NCBI RefSeq assembly: GCF_963169125.1
Contig: NC_084795.1
Span: 261,015,042-261,079,041 of the forward strand
Source of the DNA: Humulus lupulus
Taxonomy: Eukaryota > Streptophyta > Magnoliopsida > Rosales > Cannabaceae
Direction: 5' to 3'
Length of the DNA stretch: 64,000 nt
Position numbers and translations under genes: made by a program. The notes under the pieces were generated by a model. It saw only the letters and a program-made list of their open reading frames with translations, was not told the DNA's origin and did no database searches. Below are positions 22,603 through 34,891 of the stretch, in pieces (position 1 is the stretch's first letter; the number at the start of each line of letters is the position of its first letter).

Positions 22603-25344
22603 TGTAACGCCCCAAACTCCAACGACCGTTACGGTTTGCCTTGTAAACAGTGCTAAACTCGCTAACCGAGTCATTTGGCCAAAATCGTGAACTAAGTATG
22701 ATTAGCAGTTTAGGGATTAAAAACTTTGGTTAAGATGTAACGTTTCACTAGAACGTTTAATATATACATTGGGATCCCGAAAATATAATTTCAGAGTCTA
22801 TTACAGAAAAATATTTACAACAGGCCGTTCTAATCGGCAAAACAGGGTTCGACCCTAGCTCCACTTTAAACCTCGGCCGTGGCGGACGAGCAGCTGCATA
22901 TGTACACGTCATCACCTAAGCTCTCCAACTCAAGGATGGTCCAGCTTCCTCTTGCCTTTACCTGCACCACGTAGCACCCATGAGCCGAAGCCCAGCAAGA
23001 AAACACAATATAACATGATATAATATCAACATATAACATGATGTAATATCATCAGGTAACATGATATAATATCAACAGATAACATGATATAATATCAACA
23101 ATAACCATAATAGCCATTCGGGACCAGCGGTCCAAAACAGATAGGTGACAATAGCCAAAAGTCACAGAAGTGGGTACAACTCCCTCTAGCCATGTGACGA
23201 TAGGGTCACCAGGGCTTAATTGATAAGTGGTTCTTTCATAAGCTTGATCAGGATAGGTGCAAGGTGATAAGTCACCAACATAACCATCCTCCCGAATCTA
23301 GAGCCGTAACTAAGGACAACGTCCCCCAGCCATGTGACAAGCAGTCACCGGGGTCATATACCTTGGCTGATGATCATCTGGTCTTAGACCAGGCAAGCGC
23401 TTATAGTTTTCATTGACCTTCTGGTCGGTCCAGCATTAATACCCCATATGAGTCATTCAATGCCAACCTCGATTAGATTTAATCCTTGTTTGGGCCGGCG
23501 TTCACAATGCACTGCCACTTCTGACCCTTGGGTCAGTGAAACACGACCAGTGCTCAGCCCGTTGTGAACTTGACTAATAAGTCACAGCTTCACAGACGGA
23601 TCTGACACCATTGTCGATTCTGACTATTAAGCCAGCGCCATACACAGGTAAGCCATTCCACCAAACATATATCACATGTCCAATATCCATAAACAAGGTA
23701 TTCAACATGCTTACTTAATAGGTACTATCACAATTAGAACCATGCACAACACAGAGGCTCAAGCTCTGGACGATATCATACCCAGTATACAAAGCATGTC
23801 CTAATCACATGTTTCTCGTGCACCATATGCGTTGTATTCAACAATTCTACATGCACCAATAACTGCCATGCATACCACGTTCAACAATCAACCAACATGC
23901 ATCAAGAATAACCATGCATGTCATACTTAATAATCATCCCACATGCATCAAGAATAGCCATGCATGTCACATATACACAAGGTGCAGTTTTCTTACCTCA
24001 GATTCGAGCTAGAATGATTTAAAGAACGACCCTTGAGAACGATCAACTTTTAGTCCTTTAGCGGTTACCTAGTCATAACCAAGTATAAGATACCATCAAT
24101 AAAAATGATCAACATAAGTTCCCAAACCAATATCTAGCCTCCGGGACAACATTCCCCACTTAACCAGGTACTAGGTTCAACCCCGAGGTCTAAGGCTTGA
24201 ATCCCCAAGCTAAAAACACCATTTTGGCCAAAAATGCCCTGATGGGCCGCGGCTCACCACAACCATGCCGCGGCTCATCTCCCTGACAGAGGCATTTTTT
24301 CCTCAGAAGCCACCTTAGGCCGCGGCTCATTACCCAGATCAGCCAAAAATCAGCAACGCACCAGCTCGACCTCCCCTGCATATTCCCTTAGAACCAAGCC
24401 TTCAAATTAGTTCCAAACCTTCTCCAAACACTCAATTCAACCTCTAAACAACATCTATATCAAAACCTTATCAAAACCCAAATCAAACATCAACCTAACT
24501 CCCATTAATTCCAATTAACCACCAAGAATTCACAAGCTGAAATATTAAACTAAAATAGAGTACAAACCAGAAACTTATGGCTGAACTTACCTCAAATCCG
24601 AGTTTGAACCTCCTTCAATGGCTGAACCAAGTTCCTAAGCTCCCACCTTTGATTTCTTAGCTCAACTCCTCACTTTGGGCTCTCAAAATCCAAAGGAAAA
24701 ATGAAGGGAAAAGCTTGTACGGGAGAGAAAGAGAAGTGATGAGGATAGGCTCTGTTTTTGTTCTGTATTTTCTACAGCCTTCAAGTCATATAAATCCTTA
24801 AGGTCAAAAGACCATAATGCCCTTAAGCCAAATAAATCCCTCTAAAAGCTTCCAAGGGTAAAACCGTCCTTTCCCGCCTATCTCGTTAATTATAATTAAC
24901 GCTCTCCAATTCCCGTTATACTCAATATTCCCAAATACCAATAAATCATATCCCATTACCCTTTCATTCCCGGTAATGCTCTAATCATTAAATTCACCTC
25001 GAGACTCACCCCGAGCCCCGGACTTAAACCCATTATGACTAGACCGAACACTTACATCTCATGATCGTCTCATGTCGAATAGCTCGAACCAATCCACCTT
25101 ATAATGCGGCTATATTAATTATCACAATCATGCACCCAAAATACACATTTACGCCCACAGCGGCCAAATTATCAAAATACCCTTATAATAATAAATACTC
25201 CCATATGCATGCATTCACCATCATATAATAATATAATTCACGTAAACATGGATATAATCATTCAATACTATAATAAATCAATTATGGCCCTCCCGGCCTC
25301 CTAATCAAGGTCCTAAACCTTATTAGGAAATTTGGGGCATTACA
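22603..25344 (-). mobile_element. Solo LTR A, Tekay-like, antisense in the 3' LTR of Tekay-1
   Basis: 2,742 bp with termini TGTAACG...GCATTACA and a perfect ttcac duplication (22598-22602, 25345-25349). Family blocks appear reversed ('gcaccacgtagcacccatgagcc' near 22965), so the LTR lies on the minus strand. There is no PBS, PPT or coding sequence. It is a solo LTR left by LTR-LTR recombination. It contains three GCCGCGGC palindromes (24246, 24267, 24319) and a 23-bp tandem repeat. Confidence 0.94.
23011..23100. repeat. 23-bp tandem repeat, nearly four units, in solo LTR A
   Basis: The unit taacatgatataatatcaac(ata) repeats at 23011, 23034, 23057 and 23080 with one to three differences per copy. 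No other LTR in the window has it, so it arose in this copy or its subfamily. Confidence 0.9.
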
Positions 25345-25910
25345 TTCACCCCGTTAAGGAGCCTGGTTATTACTATGTTTGCGATTATTTGATGATGTTA
25401 TATGAGTAGTACATATGCATACTTTTGTTCTCTGAAGTATGCTTATCTATATCTGTTTTAGAATCTGTATCCGAATACCTAGTTCAGGGCTTGACTTATT
25501 AGTCAAGGGCGACAATAGCGCACTGTGCGCTGGTCGAAGGGCTTAGGCCCAAATCAACAACGTACTATTACGTTGGCCAACCCAATGGTCGTTGGAAAAC
25601 AAAAGTGTTTGGCTAGCTCTATGGATAGTTACCTAGAGCTAAGGGCGAGGGCTCCAGATGACTCTATGGTCACATAGCTAGGGCATAGGGCCCCAGGGTT
25701 GACTCTATGGTCAACTATTCAGAGCAACAACCATTGAATAGTCCCAATGACCATCTATTTGTGATTGTATGCATGCATCCGTAGGTTATTACTGCTAGAC
25801 ATGCTAGATAAGTATCTGGAAATCTGTATTTTCTGTTCGTGCACGTGTTTATGTTTTCTTGCTGAGCCTTGACTTTAGAAAGCTTGACCAACCATGAGTT
25901 GGAGAGCTTT

Positions 25911-28228
25911 TGTAACGCCCTGGATAGCCAAGACCGCTACACTGTGTATTTGTAAAGGTGCAGGACTTGCTAATCAAGTCAAACAGTTAAAAATGTGAAT
26001 TCTAAAGTCATAAAAGTGCTAGGGTTAAAAGGGTTTTGGTCTCAAAAGATACTTACCATATAGTTAAATATTTACATATGGGAATCCCAAGAGAATAACG
26101 TTTAAAAGTCTGTTTACAAAATTTCCAATGTACAAACAACCACCAGCCTTTCTAAAGGCAAAACAGAAGTTTATGGTATTCCTGTCCCTGCCTCCCCTCA
26201 ACTGTGGCGGGTGAGCAGCTGATCATGTACATTCTGCTCTCAGAGCTCTCCAAATCAGGGCTGATCAAGCTTGACCTTGCCTTTACTTGCACCACGTAGC
26301 ACCCGTGAGCCAAGGCCCAGCAAGAAAACATAACATACTACATAACAAGCAATATTAACATTTGGATAATCCTTTAAGCATGTCCATACACTTAACATAC
26401 CACAATAATCACAAAGCATGAAGATTCAACCAAAGAGTCAACTATCATCCAGTTATACAACATAACAATCCACCAATCAATAATATCAAACAAATCACAT
26501 AATAGTTAGGGTCGACACCTTAGGTTGCACCCTCTGTTTACCCCACTGACTCAGCCCGCTTAAACCGAGCTCAGTGGATAATAAGTTATCCTCAGCTACC
26601 AGTGGCCGAGCCGCGCCTTATGCGCTAGTGTAAACTTCGACACTGTTAGGCCGATGGTTTACTGTTTACATGGCATAATACCATCCTTACAAAGAATACA
26701 AAATAGGGAACCCTTAGTCCCATTATAATTCCACAATCGGGTGCAGTTTTCTTACCTTTAATTTCCAAGTTCACTGATTACGAGTGACGCCTCCCGAGCA
26801 CGATCCGCTTCCCGAGCCCTATCTTAATACCTAGTCACAACCAAGATAGGGAGTACCATTAATAATCGCGTTAATATTTATGGATGGAGTTCTAGCTTCC
26901 GGGACATCGAATTCCACTAAACATGGTGGTGGAATCGATCCTGAGCACCCTAGGTTAGGTTCCTGCTCTTAAAACCTCCAAAAGATAAAAAAATGCCCCT
27001 AAGGGTTGCGCCCCTTGAAACCTAGCCGCGGACCGCCCCTAAAATAGAGGCTAAGCCTCTCTGAAGACAGACATGCACCGCGACCCTGCCCTGTGGTGCC
27101 GTGGCACTTCCCCACTGCAGAGCCTCCTTGGCTCTTCTTTGCTTCGCAGGGCCGCAACACTCTAGAATAGAGCCGTGACCCAACCCTTCGTACCCAGAAA
27201 TACCACCATTTCTAGCACCCTAACCTAGCTAAAAGCCATCCTAAAGCACCCTAATTCCAAAACCCATTGATCACAAGACTCCTAACATGATTCTAGCAAC
27301 TCAATCCAACAAAAACCTAGCTTAAAAACTCATTAAAATCCCATTTTGATTTTTGAAACCCAGTAGCTCAAGAACTCTAAAACTAGTCATGCAAACTTAG
27401 AATTTAAGCTCTAAACTACGAATTGAAGCTTACCTTCTTTGTTGAACCACTTCATTAACAATTTCTGAGCTAGAACCCAAGCTTCTCAGCTTCAATTCAG
27501 TCCTTAAACATCAAAACCATAAACACTTTTAATACTCAGCCAAAACTCAAAATTCTAGTGCTCAAGAATGAAATTCAGTTCTTACCTTGGTCCTAGTTAA
27601 GTGTCCGTTAGTTAGAACTAAGCTAATCCCTCACAAATTCAGCTCAAAACACAGAATTTCCAGTTGAGTTTCTTAGATTCCAGTGGTTCCCTTGAAAGAG
27701 AAGAAGAAAGAAGGAGAGAGAGAGAGATAGGAGAGTCAGTTCCTCTATTTCCACCAAATTATGAGGTTTTTACTTAGTCTAACCTTAGGTAATTAAGTTA
27801 ATCCCGAGGCTCGGGGTACTGGAAACGTCCCCGAGGGCAAAATGGTAAAATTCCCCAATATTCCCGCCTAGGCTTCCTAACCTCAAATATATCTCCATAT
27901 ATTTATTTCCATAACCCGATAACCCAAATAAGCACCTAATACCCAAAATACCCCTTGACTTGCCCCAAGTCAAATATTAAACCTCATTGTGACTTCCCGC
28001 TAACTAGCTCCCTAGGATCGCCTCGAGTCGCACGCTGCAGACTTACCCACATAATAATGTGGTTCTCACAAATATATCATATACTCACATTTACATTCAT
28101 ATAACCATACAAGCATGTTTATCACATAATCACACATTAACTTAATAAATACACACATAAGCCAATTGTGCCCTCCCGGTACACTAATCAAGGCCCTTAG
28201 GCCATATTAGTGATTTTGGGTCGTTACA
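25911..28228 (-). mobile_element. Solo LTR B, Tekay-like, antisense in the 3' LTR of Tekay-1
   Basis: 2,318 bp with termini TGTAACGCCC...GTCGTTACA and a perfect gcttt duplication (25906-25910, 28229-28233). The reversed family block 'gcaccacgtagcacccgtgagcc' near 26290 gives minus orientation. There is no internal region, so it is a solo LTR. It inserted after Tekay-1; whether before or after solo LTR A cannot be told, as neither contains the other. Confidence 0.94.
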
Positions 28229-28522
28229 GCTTTGGTGACGACGTGTACATATGCGGCTGCTCGTCCACCACTACCACGACCGGTTATAAATTTTGCTATA
28301 TATACACCCTTTTAAATGTTTGTTTGTAATATTTTTGGGATCCCATGTATGTATGAAACTTTTCAAATAAAAGTCAACAGTTCCTTAGACCAAATTTTTT
28401 AACCCCAACTATTGACGTTAACCTTAGTTACATGTTTATAACCAAATGACTTGATTAGAAAGTATGATACAATTTAAAGTACATAGTGTAACGGTCCTGG
28501 ATTAAGAGGACGTTACAGGGAT

Positions 28523-29962
28523 AGTCTCAATAGATCTCTATAAATGTCAGTCCCATATTGTACAATTACCCCATCCCAGACCTCATATAGACTATACATG
28601 TTATGGTATTCTCCTAGCTAGCTATCAAACCTATGGACTCTAAGGTCTACCCTCGACTATGCCAGGAAGTTATTTTTGGGGTTCTTAAAGAGAACCATCA
28701 CATAGGCTCGAAACTAAGGAGGGTAGGAGACCATATGGACTGATCCAGCACTACTTTACCTCCATTCGCTGAGATCGTCAAAGCCTCGTCGTGGGATTCA
28801 TTGCCCGAGATTGGTCGCTCAAGTAGACAGAAGGCGGTGGCACGGGCTTGCGAGCCCAAAGGCCTCCTCCTGGGGGGAAGTTTGGTGGTAAGGATTGTCA
28901 CGTCTTCCCGCCTATAATATTTGTGAATCCCTGAATCGTTCGTGGACTCGCCTTCACCCAAGAGTCCACAAGCTCGGAGGTTGTCTTCATGCTGGAGATA
29001 GGTGAGGGATCTTCGACCATATGGGAGCTGAAGAATTGCCTCCCTGTGTTCCTTCATGGCCTTTGTTGGAGTGGGTCGGTGATAGTTGGCTGCATGCTAG
29101 AGTGGAATAAATATTTTGAGCCTAACAGATCATAGGCAAAAAGAAAAGATGAGCGTTGAAATAGTTACGAATGTGTTGGAAGGAATAGAACTGGGAAGGA
29201 GCGAGCCTATCCGTCCAGAAGAAGATTGTTTTGAAATTTGGAGGATGGTTAGGATGTCCTCAAAAAGCCGCTTCTCCTTCGGGTAGCTTGATAAATAGTA
29301 AAACCCATCTCCTCCGTGGGCTCGAGAGGGGTTGCTCTTGAGGTAAAAAAGATATAAGATCTCTTGTGCCGAAGGTCTGTCCCACTTCATCTCGTGGAAC
29401 AGTGACCTCAGAGCTGATAAAACTCTGAAAGATTTGGTCTGTAGTTGGAAGGGGGTGATGCCAACATAATCCAAAAAACTTTTAAAGTAATCCTTTAAGG
29501 GCAACAAGGCCCCAACCCTCATGTGCTCACGGCTCCAGGAGGCCAGCTTGACCTTCTGATTGGGATTGCCATCTCCCGAGGTGTAGCAACTCCTTTTGTT
29601 GGAGGTTGCAGGTTGGCACATCAGCGTACTAGTAGCTTGAGACCATGGAAGGCGAGAAGCTTAGAGATGTGGCAGATGGAAGTGACTGAGCTCCGGTAGA
29701 GCTCAGTCTCGAAGAAATCCTCCTTCGAGGTGGGGATTGAAAGGGCTTGGGAGGTGGTTGGTTATTTCAGAATATTCTTTATTAGGGTGAATGAAAGCTC
29801 TCCAGGAGGATAGGCTATGGTAGCACTACAGTTGGGGTCTAAAGGAATAGGCCAGATCTCGGGGTTTGGGTCGGGATAGGCCGCAACTCGGAGCTTCTTC
29901 ATTTTTCCCTCTTCAAACTCTTCGATCTGACGTCGGAAATGAGCTCATATAGTGCTCGCGAA
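28523..29962 (-). pseudogene. Tat-1 antisense gene (aORF), N-terminal part
   Basis: The N-terminal half of the aORF whose C-terminal half is at 13147-14460. One exon-like block lies at about 29660-29960 (RRQIEEFEEGKMKKLR...ELSFTLIK). The frame 29130-29621 carries the domain shared with Tat-2: WSREHMRVGALLPL, then YVGITPFQL, KW, and YLKSNP. This pattern resembles the plant 'putative gypsy type transposon' domain, recalled from memory and not searched. The frame 28698-29057 is basic and carries a likely splice acceptor (CTCTAG) at its upstream edge. The gggat duplication at 28518-28522 marks the Tekay-1 insertion. Function unknown; a gag-like or nucleic-acid-binding role is conjecture. Confidence 0.65.
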
Positions 29963-31075
29963 TCAGTCACTGATATCTTGTAAAGGGAGATTTAGATCTG
30001 AGAGTTGAGGGATGGTTAGGGATGCCAAGCTCGAACCCGCACCGATTCTCTAAAGACTGCGATATCTAATAAGAAAGAAAAGGGCGAGGGCCCATAATTT
30101 AAAAAAAAAGTGGAAAAATTTATCTTGATAACTTGAGTTTGCATGCTCGAGATAACGAGATTACCTTAAATCAAGCATGAAGGCTAGAAGGGGCGAGGTT
30201 GATTTGGATGACCTCCCTGAACTATTGTAAAGTTCGGGGTATCGAGAGTACACCCACGCGAGAGTGGGCCGGTTATTACCAGTTTAAAAGAATTCTGAAT
30301 TTCTAGGGAAAAAGTTGGCAGTTAACCAAAAAGGCGATGTTTTTGGGATTCGTGCATTGAAACCTTAATCCAGAACCACATTTTTTAAGCTACACGAAAC
30401 CTATGACCCAAAAACACCCCATTACCTAAAAAACTCCATTTTTACATATTTCTTCCATAATTTTTTTGATCTAAATCGTGGTCCTAATCATACCAAATAT
30501 ACTCAAATAAAAAAACTTGTCTAATGCAAGAGAAGAGCCTTAAAAATCTTGTAAAAACCAGAAAGGACATCCTTACGGGTAGAAGAAACACATAAAAAGG
30601 AAAAAAAAATACATTTACAACAAGAAGATATCATAGCACTTACACAAATTTGTTCGCGGGAGCGAGGAAATCATTGAATGGAGAATGGGAAGCAAGAATG
30701 ATCCCACAGAGCGGAACATACTGGAATTGCTATGCTTCTTCGGTTTAGAAAACCTGCAAACAGAATCCTGGTCCTTTCTTTCTTTTTCTCTCTAGTTCGT
30801 GCTTTCTGAAGAGTAAAAGTGAGAGTGAAGAAGATGGAGAAGGGGTTCGGACCATTGATTTACATTAGAAGAGGATCCAAGGAATCACATTTGATTCCCA
30901 AAATATGGCGGCAAAAAGAATAGGAAATGACGTGTGCAGAAAAAGAGAGTACTCGAGTACTTTTGGTGTGCAATCCCTAAGTGATGCGTGTCCGCACTTG
31001 AGTGTAGTAGGTGACACATTTTTTGAAAGTGGATTTTGAAAGTTTCCTTCTTAGAGGATTCGAACCAACACTTTT
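29963..31075 (+). other. Tat-1 spacer between the antisense gene and the PPT
   Basis: Non-coding, moderately AT-rich, between the aORF start and the PPT. It corresponds to 46264-47130 in Tat-2. It probably holds the promoter and 5' untranslated region of the antisense gene, but I see no motif strong enough to name. Open frames here have no family resemblance. Confidence 0.5.
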
Positions 31076-31087
31076 GAGGGGGTAAAA
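31076..31087 (+). other. Polypurine tract of Tat-1
   Basis: gagggggtaaaa immediately precedes the LTR-like start TGTTACACCC at 31088. The Tat-2 counterpart is ttggggggcaaa at 47131-47142. Confidence 0.65.
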
Positions 31088-33436
31088 TGTTACACCCAAA
31101 TTTTAAGGATGAATAAATGAGCCTCGAAATGTAGGCTCGTAATGCGTAAGCTCGAAAATAACAACCATTGGCTGAACACTTGTATAAATATGCATGATTC
31201 CTGACCTGTTGTTGTTGGTGACCAAGCACAAGTTGAAAGGCTCGAGCTTAAGTTTCAAGTTCGAAAGAAAGAATCTTCTCCAAAGCATATGGGTATTGTA
31301 ACGACCCAAATTTACTAATAAGGCTTAAGGGCCTTGATTAGTGTGCCAGGAGGGCATAACTGGATTATATGTGATTTAATGATTAAACGTGTGTTATATG
31401 ACTATTTGAATATTTGTGATGCATGACTATGTGTATTAGTATGCATGTAGGCCCTGATTAGGTTAGAAGGGCATAATCGTAATTTTTCCCTTTGAGGGAA
31501 TAATTGTATATATATGTGATAAACTGTCGAGACCACAGTATTATGTGGATATATTTGTAATCTGTGACTCGAGACGATCCCAGGGAGCGGTTTAGCGAAA
31601 AAGTCACGGCGGGGATTTATACACGGCTCGGGGCGAGCCTGGGGTTATTCTGGGAATCTGGAGAATATATTGGAGTCTATTTTGACATTGAGGAATATAA
31701 TTGGTGATTAGTTAAGTGTCGTGAAGTAAGTGGTAAATATTAGAGACACTCGAGGAATTAGCGGGAATTGGGTGAAATGACCAAAATGCCCTAGGTGGAT
31801 TAAAAGGCTTAGGAATTATGGGAGGGTATTGTGGTCATTTGGATTATAAGGGATAAATGATATTAGACTTTATACTTAGTGGATTGTGTAGAAAGGGCTG
31901 GAATTCTGAAGGAAAGAAAGGAAAGAAAAGAAAGAAGAGAAGGAAAAAAGGAAAGAAAAACAGGGCAATTCCTAAGGTCGGTTTGGGACTTCCTCACCAT
32001 TTTCTTCTGGAGGTTTAAGGCTAGAATCCAAAGGAGCTTAAGGCTGAGATTGTATGCTTGAGTTCTTGATCAGGTTGGGGAAACTAGCTGAGGTTTTTCA
32101 TCAGATGAGGTAAGACTTTGAGGTTAATATTTCAGTTCCTGGTTTTGGTGTTGAGAAAGGGGTTTTTGGGTTATTTTCAAGGGTTTTTCCCCAGGGGTTC
32201 GGGGTTCGATTCCACCACCCCGTTTCATGGAATTGGGGCTACCCAAGGGCTTGGGATTGGTCCCGAGGTTAGGTTTTGGACTTGAGGTTTGGTGATGATT
32301 CTGATCTATGGCTGTGACTAGGTGTACGCTAGGGCTCAAGAGGGATCGTGCTTGAGGATCAAATCAAACAAAGCTAGCAAATCTAAAGGTAAGAAAACTA
32401 CACCCGGTTACGTGTTTGTGATGGGACTAAGTGCTCCCGATATCTGTATAATGTCATAGATGGTATTACACCATGGGACATGTGATAAACGACCTAAGGG
32501 TGCTGTAATTTATACTTGCACACAGGGCGCAGCTCGGCCACTGGTAGCTGAGGACAGCTTAATATTCACTGAGCTTGGTTTAAGCGGGCCGGAGTCAGTG
32601 GGATAAATAGAGGGTGCGGCCTAAGGGCGTTAACCCTAGTTATCATATGTTGATTGATTGTTGATATGAAATGATATGCTTGGTATGCTGAATACTTGAT
32701 TAACATGAATGCTTTAAACTGTTGAGTACATGGTTATGCGATATGAGTTATCTAATTGTTTGTTGAATGATTGTGCTCTGTTGTTGTATTTTTTTGCTGG
32801 GCCTTGGCTCACGGGTGCTACGTGGTGCAGGTAAAGGCAAAGGCAAGTTGGACCAATCCTGAGATGGAGAGTTGCGGGGCTGAATGTACATAGTCAGTTG
32901 TTCGGCCGCCACGACCGAGGAGTGGAACAGAACGAGAAATGCTTAACTGTCTGTTTTTCCTTAGAGTGGCTAATCACTGTATTTAAATCTTGAATCTTTT
33001 GTAAACAGTCTTTAACTTATTACTTTTGGGATTCCGTGTAAAAAGAAAATGTTTATTTATAAGAAATGCAGCTTTTGAGACCAAAATCTTTTAACCTTAG
33101 TTCAGCTATAGTTTCAGTTCACGTTTTGAATTAAATGACTTGATTAGCAATTCTTGCACCATTATAAACACACAGTGTAACGGTCCTGGCTATCCAGAGG
33201 GCGTTACAGGTATTATTTGAGCCTTAGTTTCAGGCTCGAGGGCGTTACAATTTGTATTCACGCACAAAATTGTATTGAGAATACTCTGTCGAATTGCTCT
33301 GAGAAAGCTTTGAGAGAATATCAAGATCAATAATATTGACTCATGGACTAGGCAGATTTTAACTGTTAAACTACGTAAAAGTTCTTCTGTTATCTTATTT
33401 TTTCTTAAATATTGTTTAGTGCTCTTCAAATTTAAG
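31088..33436 (+). repeat. 3' LTR of Tat-1, split by solo LTR C
   Basis: It starts TGTTACACCC after the PPT and continues past solo LTR C, from 33214 to about 33436. The part near 33310 ('atatcaagatcaataat...gactcatggacta') is similar to the end of the Tat-2 LTR ('aatcaagatcaataatagcctaagtggacg'). The right end is uncertain because the Copia-like element begins at 33437. Confidence 0.55.
31297..33208 (+). mobile_element. Solo LTR C, Tekay-like
   Basis: 1,912 bp with termini TGTAACGACC...GGGCGTTACA and a perfect ggtat duplication (31292-31296, 33209-33213). It contains the forward blocks 'ggctcacgggtgctacgtggtgcaggtaaagg' (near 32810) and a purine-rich GA stretch at about 31905-31965. No internal region is present. 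It inserted into the Tat-1 LTR. Confidence 0.94.
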
Positions 33437-34891
33437 TGTTGGTTTTTATAGATCAAATCAGAGATTATACGCAGCGGAACAACAATCAAAATTGTTAATT
33501 TAATCCCACAAGATTTCTAGATCTATTTCTTCACATGCATATATATATTGAATCAAAGATATGAATAGAAAATTACCTCAAGTCCTTCCTTACTGCTATC
33601 TTTTTGTATGGAAAAATCCTTGAGATCTCACACCAAGATCTTCCAAAATGTTCTAAGCACACAAAGAACGAGTGTGGGCTCGCTATACAAAATAATAGGC
33701 GAAATCTATTTATCAGATGTTCTCAACACATTAAATTTGATAAAGTTTGGACCTAAGTTTGTGAAGAATAGTGACCTATGTTTGTATCACTGTTCCCTTT
33801 TTCCCAGAGAGAGTTCACTATATCTTTTCTATCACTGAAAAGTATCGTTCTGAAAAACTGATATCTTATATTTAATATATCCAATATATTAAAAATAAAA
33901 TATTAGTCATTTTAAACAATTTTAAAATAACTAATCAGTTATCAGATTTTGATTAAATAATAATATTTTAATCATATTACAATATCTCATTATTTATTTA
34001 ATATTTAAATAACTAAAATTGTGGAGCCAAGAAACTACCAAGAGCTTCTTATGCGTGTAGCACAGTGACTGTGCACTGTGCTACACGTGTACCACATGCC
34101 AGGGAAGGCATGTGATTTTTTCCAATTTCTTTTTCTTATTATTTAAATCCAAAAAATAAATTAATTCAAAATTAATTATATTTTTATTAAATCAAATAAT
34201 TAATTCTCAATTAATTAATTACACATAATTATACAATAATTATGTTTAGTGCATAGAAAAATATTTTACTTATCAAATAAGTCATTTTGCCCATTTTTGT
34301 ATTTACCTTTGTTAGTGTTTGTTTAAGCCATTTCGGGGACCATGAACCTATAACATTAAGTTCCAATAAATTGAAACTAAATAATTAAACTCTTTAATTA
34401 TAATAGTTAATTTATTAATTTTGATATTTCTCCACTATAAATTTAGAATTGCACTCTTGATGTTATAGATATACTTTTACAAAAATTTTATCTTAAGTCG
34501 TCCATTGATATAACCATCTTACAATAGTTCAACCCTATAATTAATTAGTTCATAAATTAGAATGGAACAATTACCATTTTACCTTTCTAATTTACTTCTT
34601 ATTCCTTAAGTACGATTAATTCACTAGTGAATAATTAGTTTATAATCTAATTATAGATTTGAGCTCAAAATCATTCAATTCCAGAATTAACCCTTAAGGG
34701 AACTAATATATGATTCGTTAGGAAAGATTAGATTCCGTATTGTTGATACATGTTCCCAGCCAATCATGATATTAAATCTCCAAAACAAACGTCATTAGCC
34801 TCATTCTATGAAGAGACCTTAACGAATGAATCAAAAGATATAATAAACATGAATAGGAGTTCATGAAAACTCATGATTTAGGTTGATTTAT

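Larger units (their letters stand above)
14461..28517 (+). mobile_element. Tekay-1, complete Tekay/Del chromovirus with two nested solo LTRs
   Basis: A full Ty3/gypsy element: 5' LTR, initiator tRNA-Met PBS, gag, protease, RT, RNase H, integrase, chromodomain-like tail, PPT and 3' LTR. It is flanked by a perfect 5-bp duplication gggat (14456-14460 and 28518-28522). Without the two insertions in the 3' LTR it is about 9 kb. By eye the LTR pair differs at a couple of dozen positions in the first 300 bp, and all coding regions have stops, so it is old and inactive. It interrupts the antisense gene of Tat-1. Confidence 0.95.
21583..28517 (+). repeat. 3' LTR of Tekay-1, split in three by two insertions
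   Basis: LTR pieces are 21583-22602, 25350-25910 and 28234-28517, about 1.87 kb in sum against 1.95 kb for the 5' LTR. The breaks align with continuous sequence of the 5' LTR near 15490 and 16080, which proves the insertions came later. It ends in CGTTACA at 28517 before the gggat duplication. Confidence 0.93.

Noticed and set aside
28698..30100. Independent host gene on the minus strand
   Set aside because: The protein block matches the Tat-2 antisense gene, and position between a lost pol and a PPT/LTR fits a Tat element.
33190..33489. 99-residue open frame on the minus strand
   Set aside because: It crosses the ends of solo LTR C, the Tat-1 LTR and the Copia-like LTR, so it is an accident of junctions.
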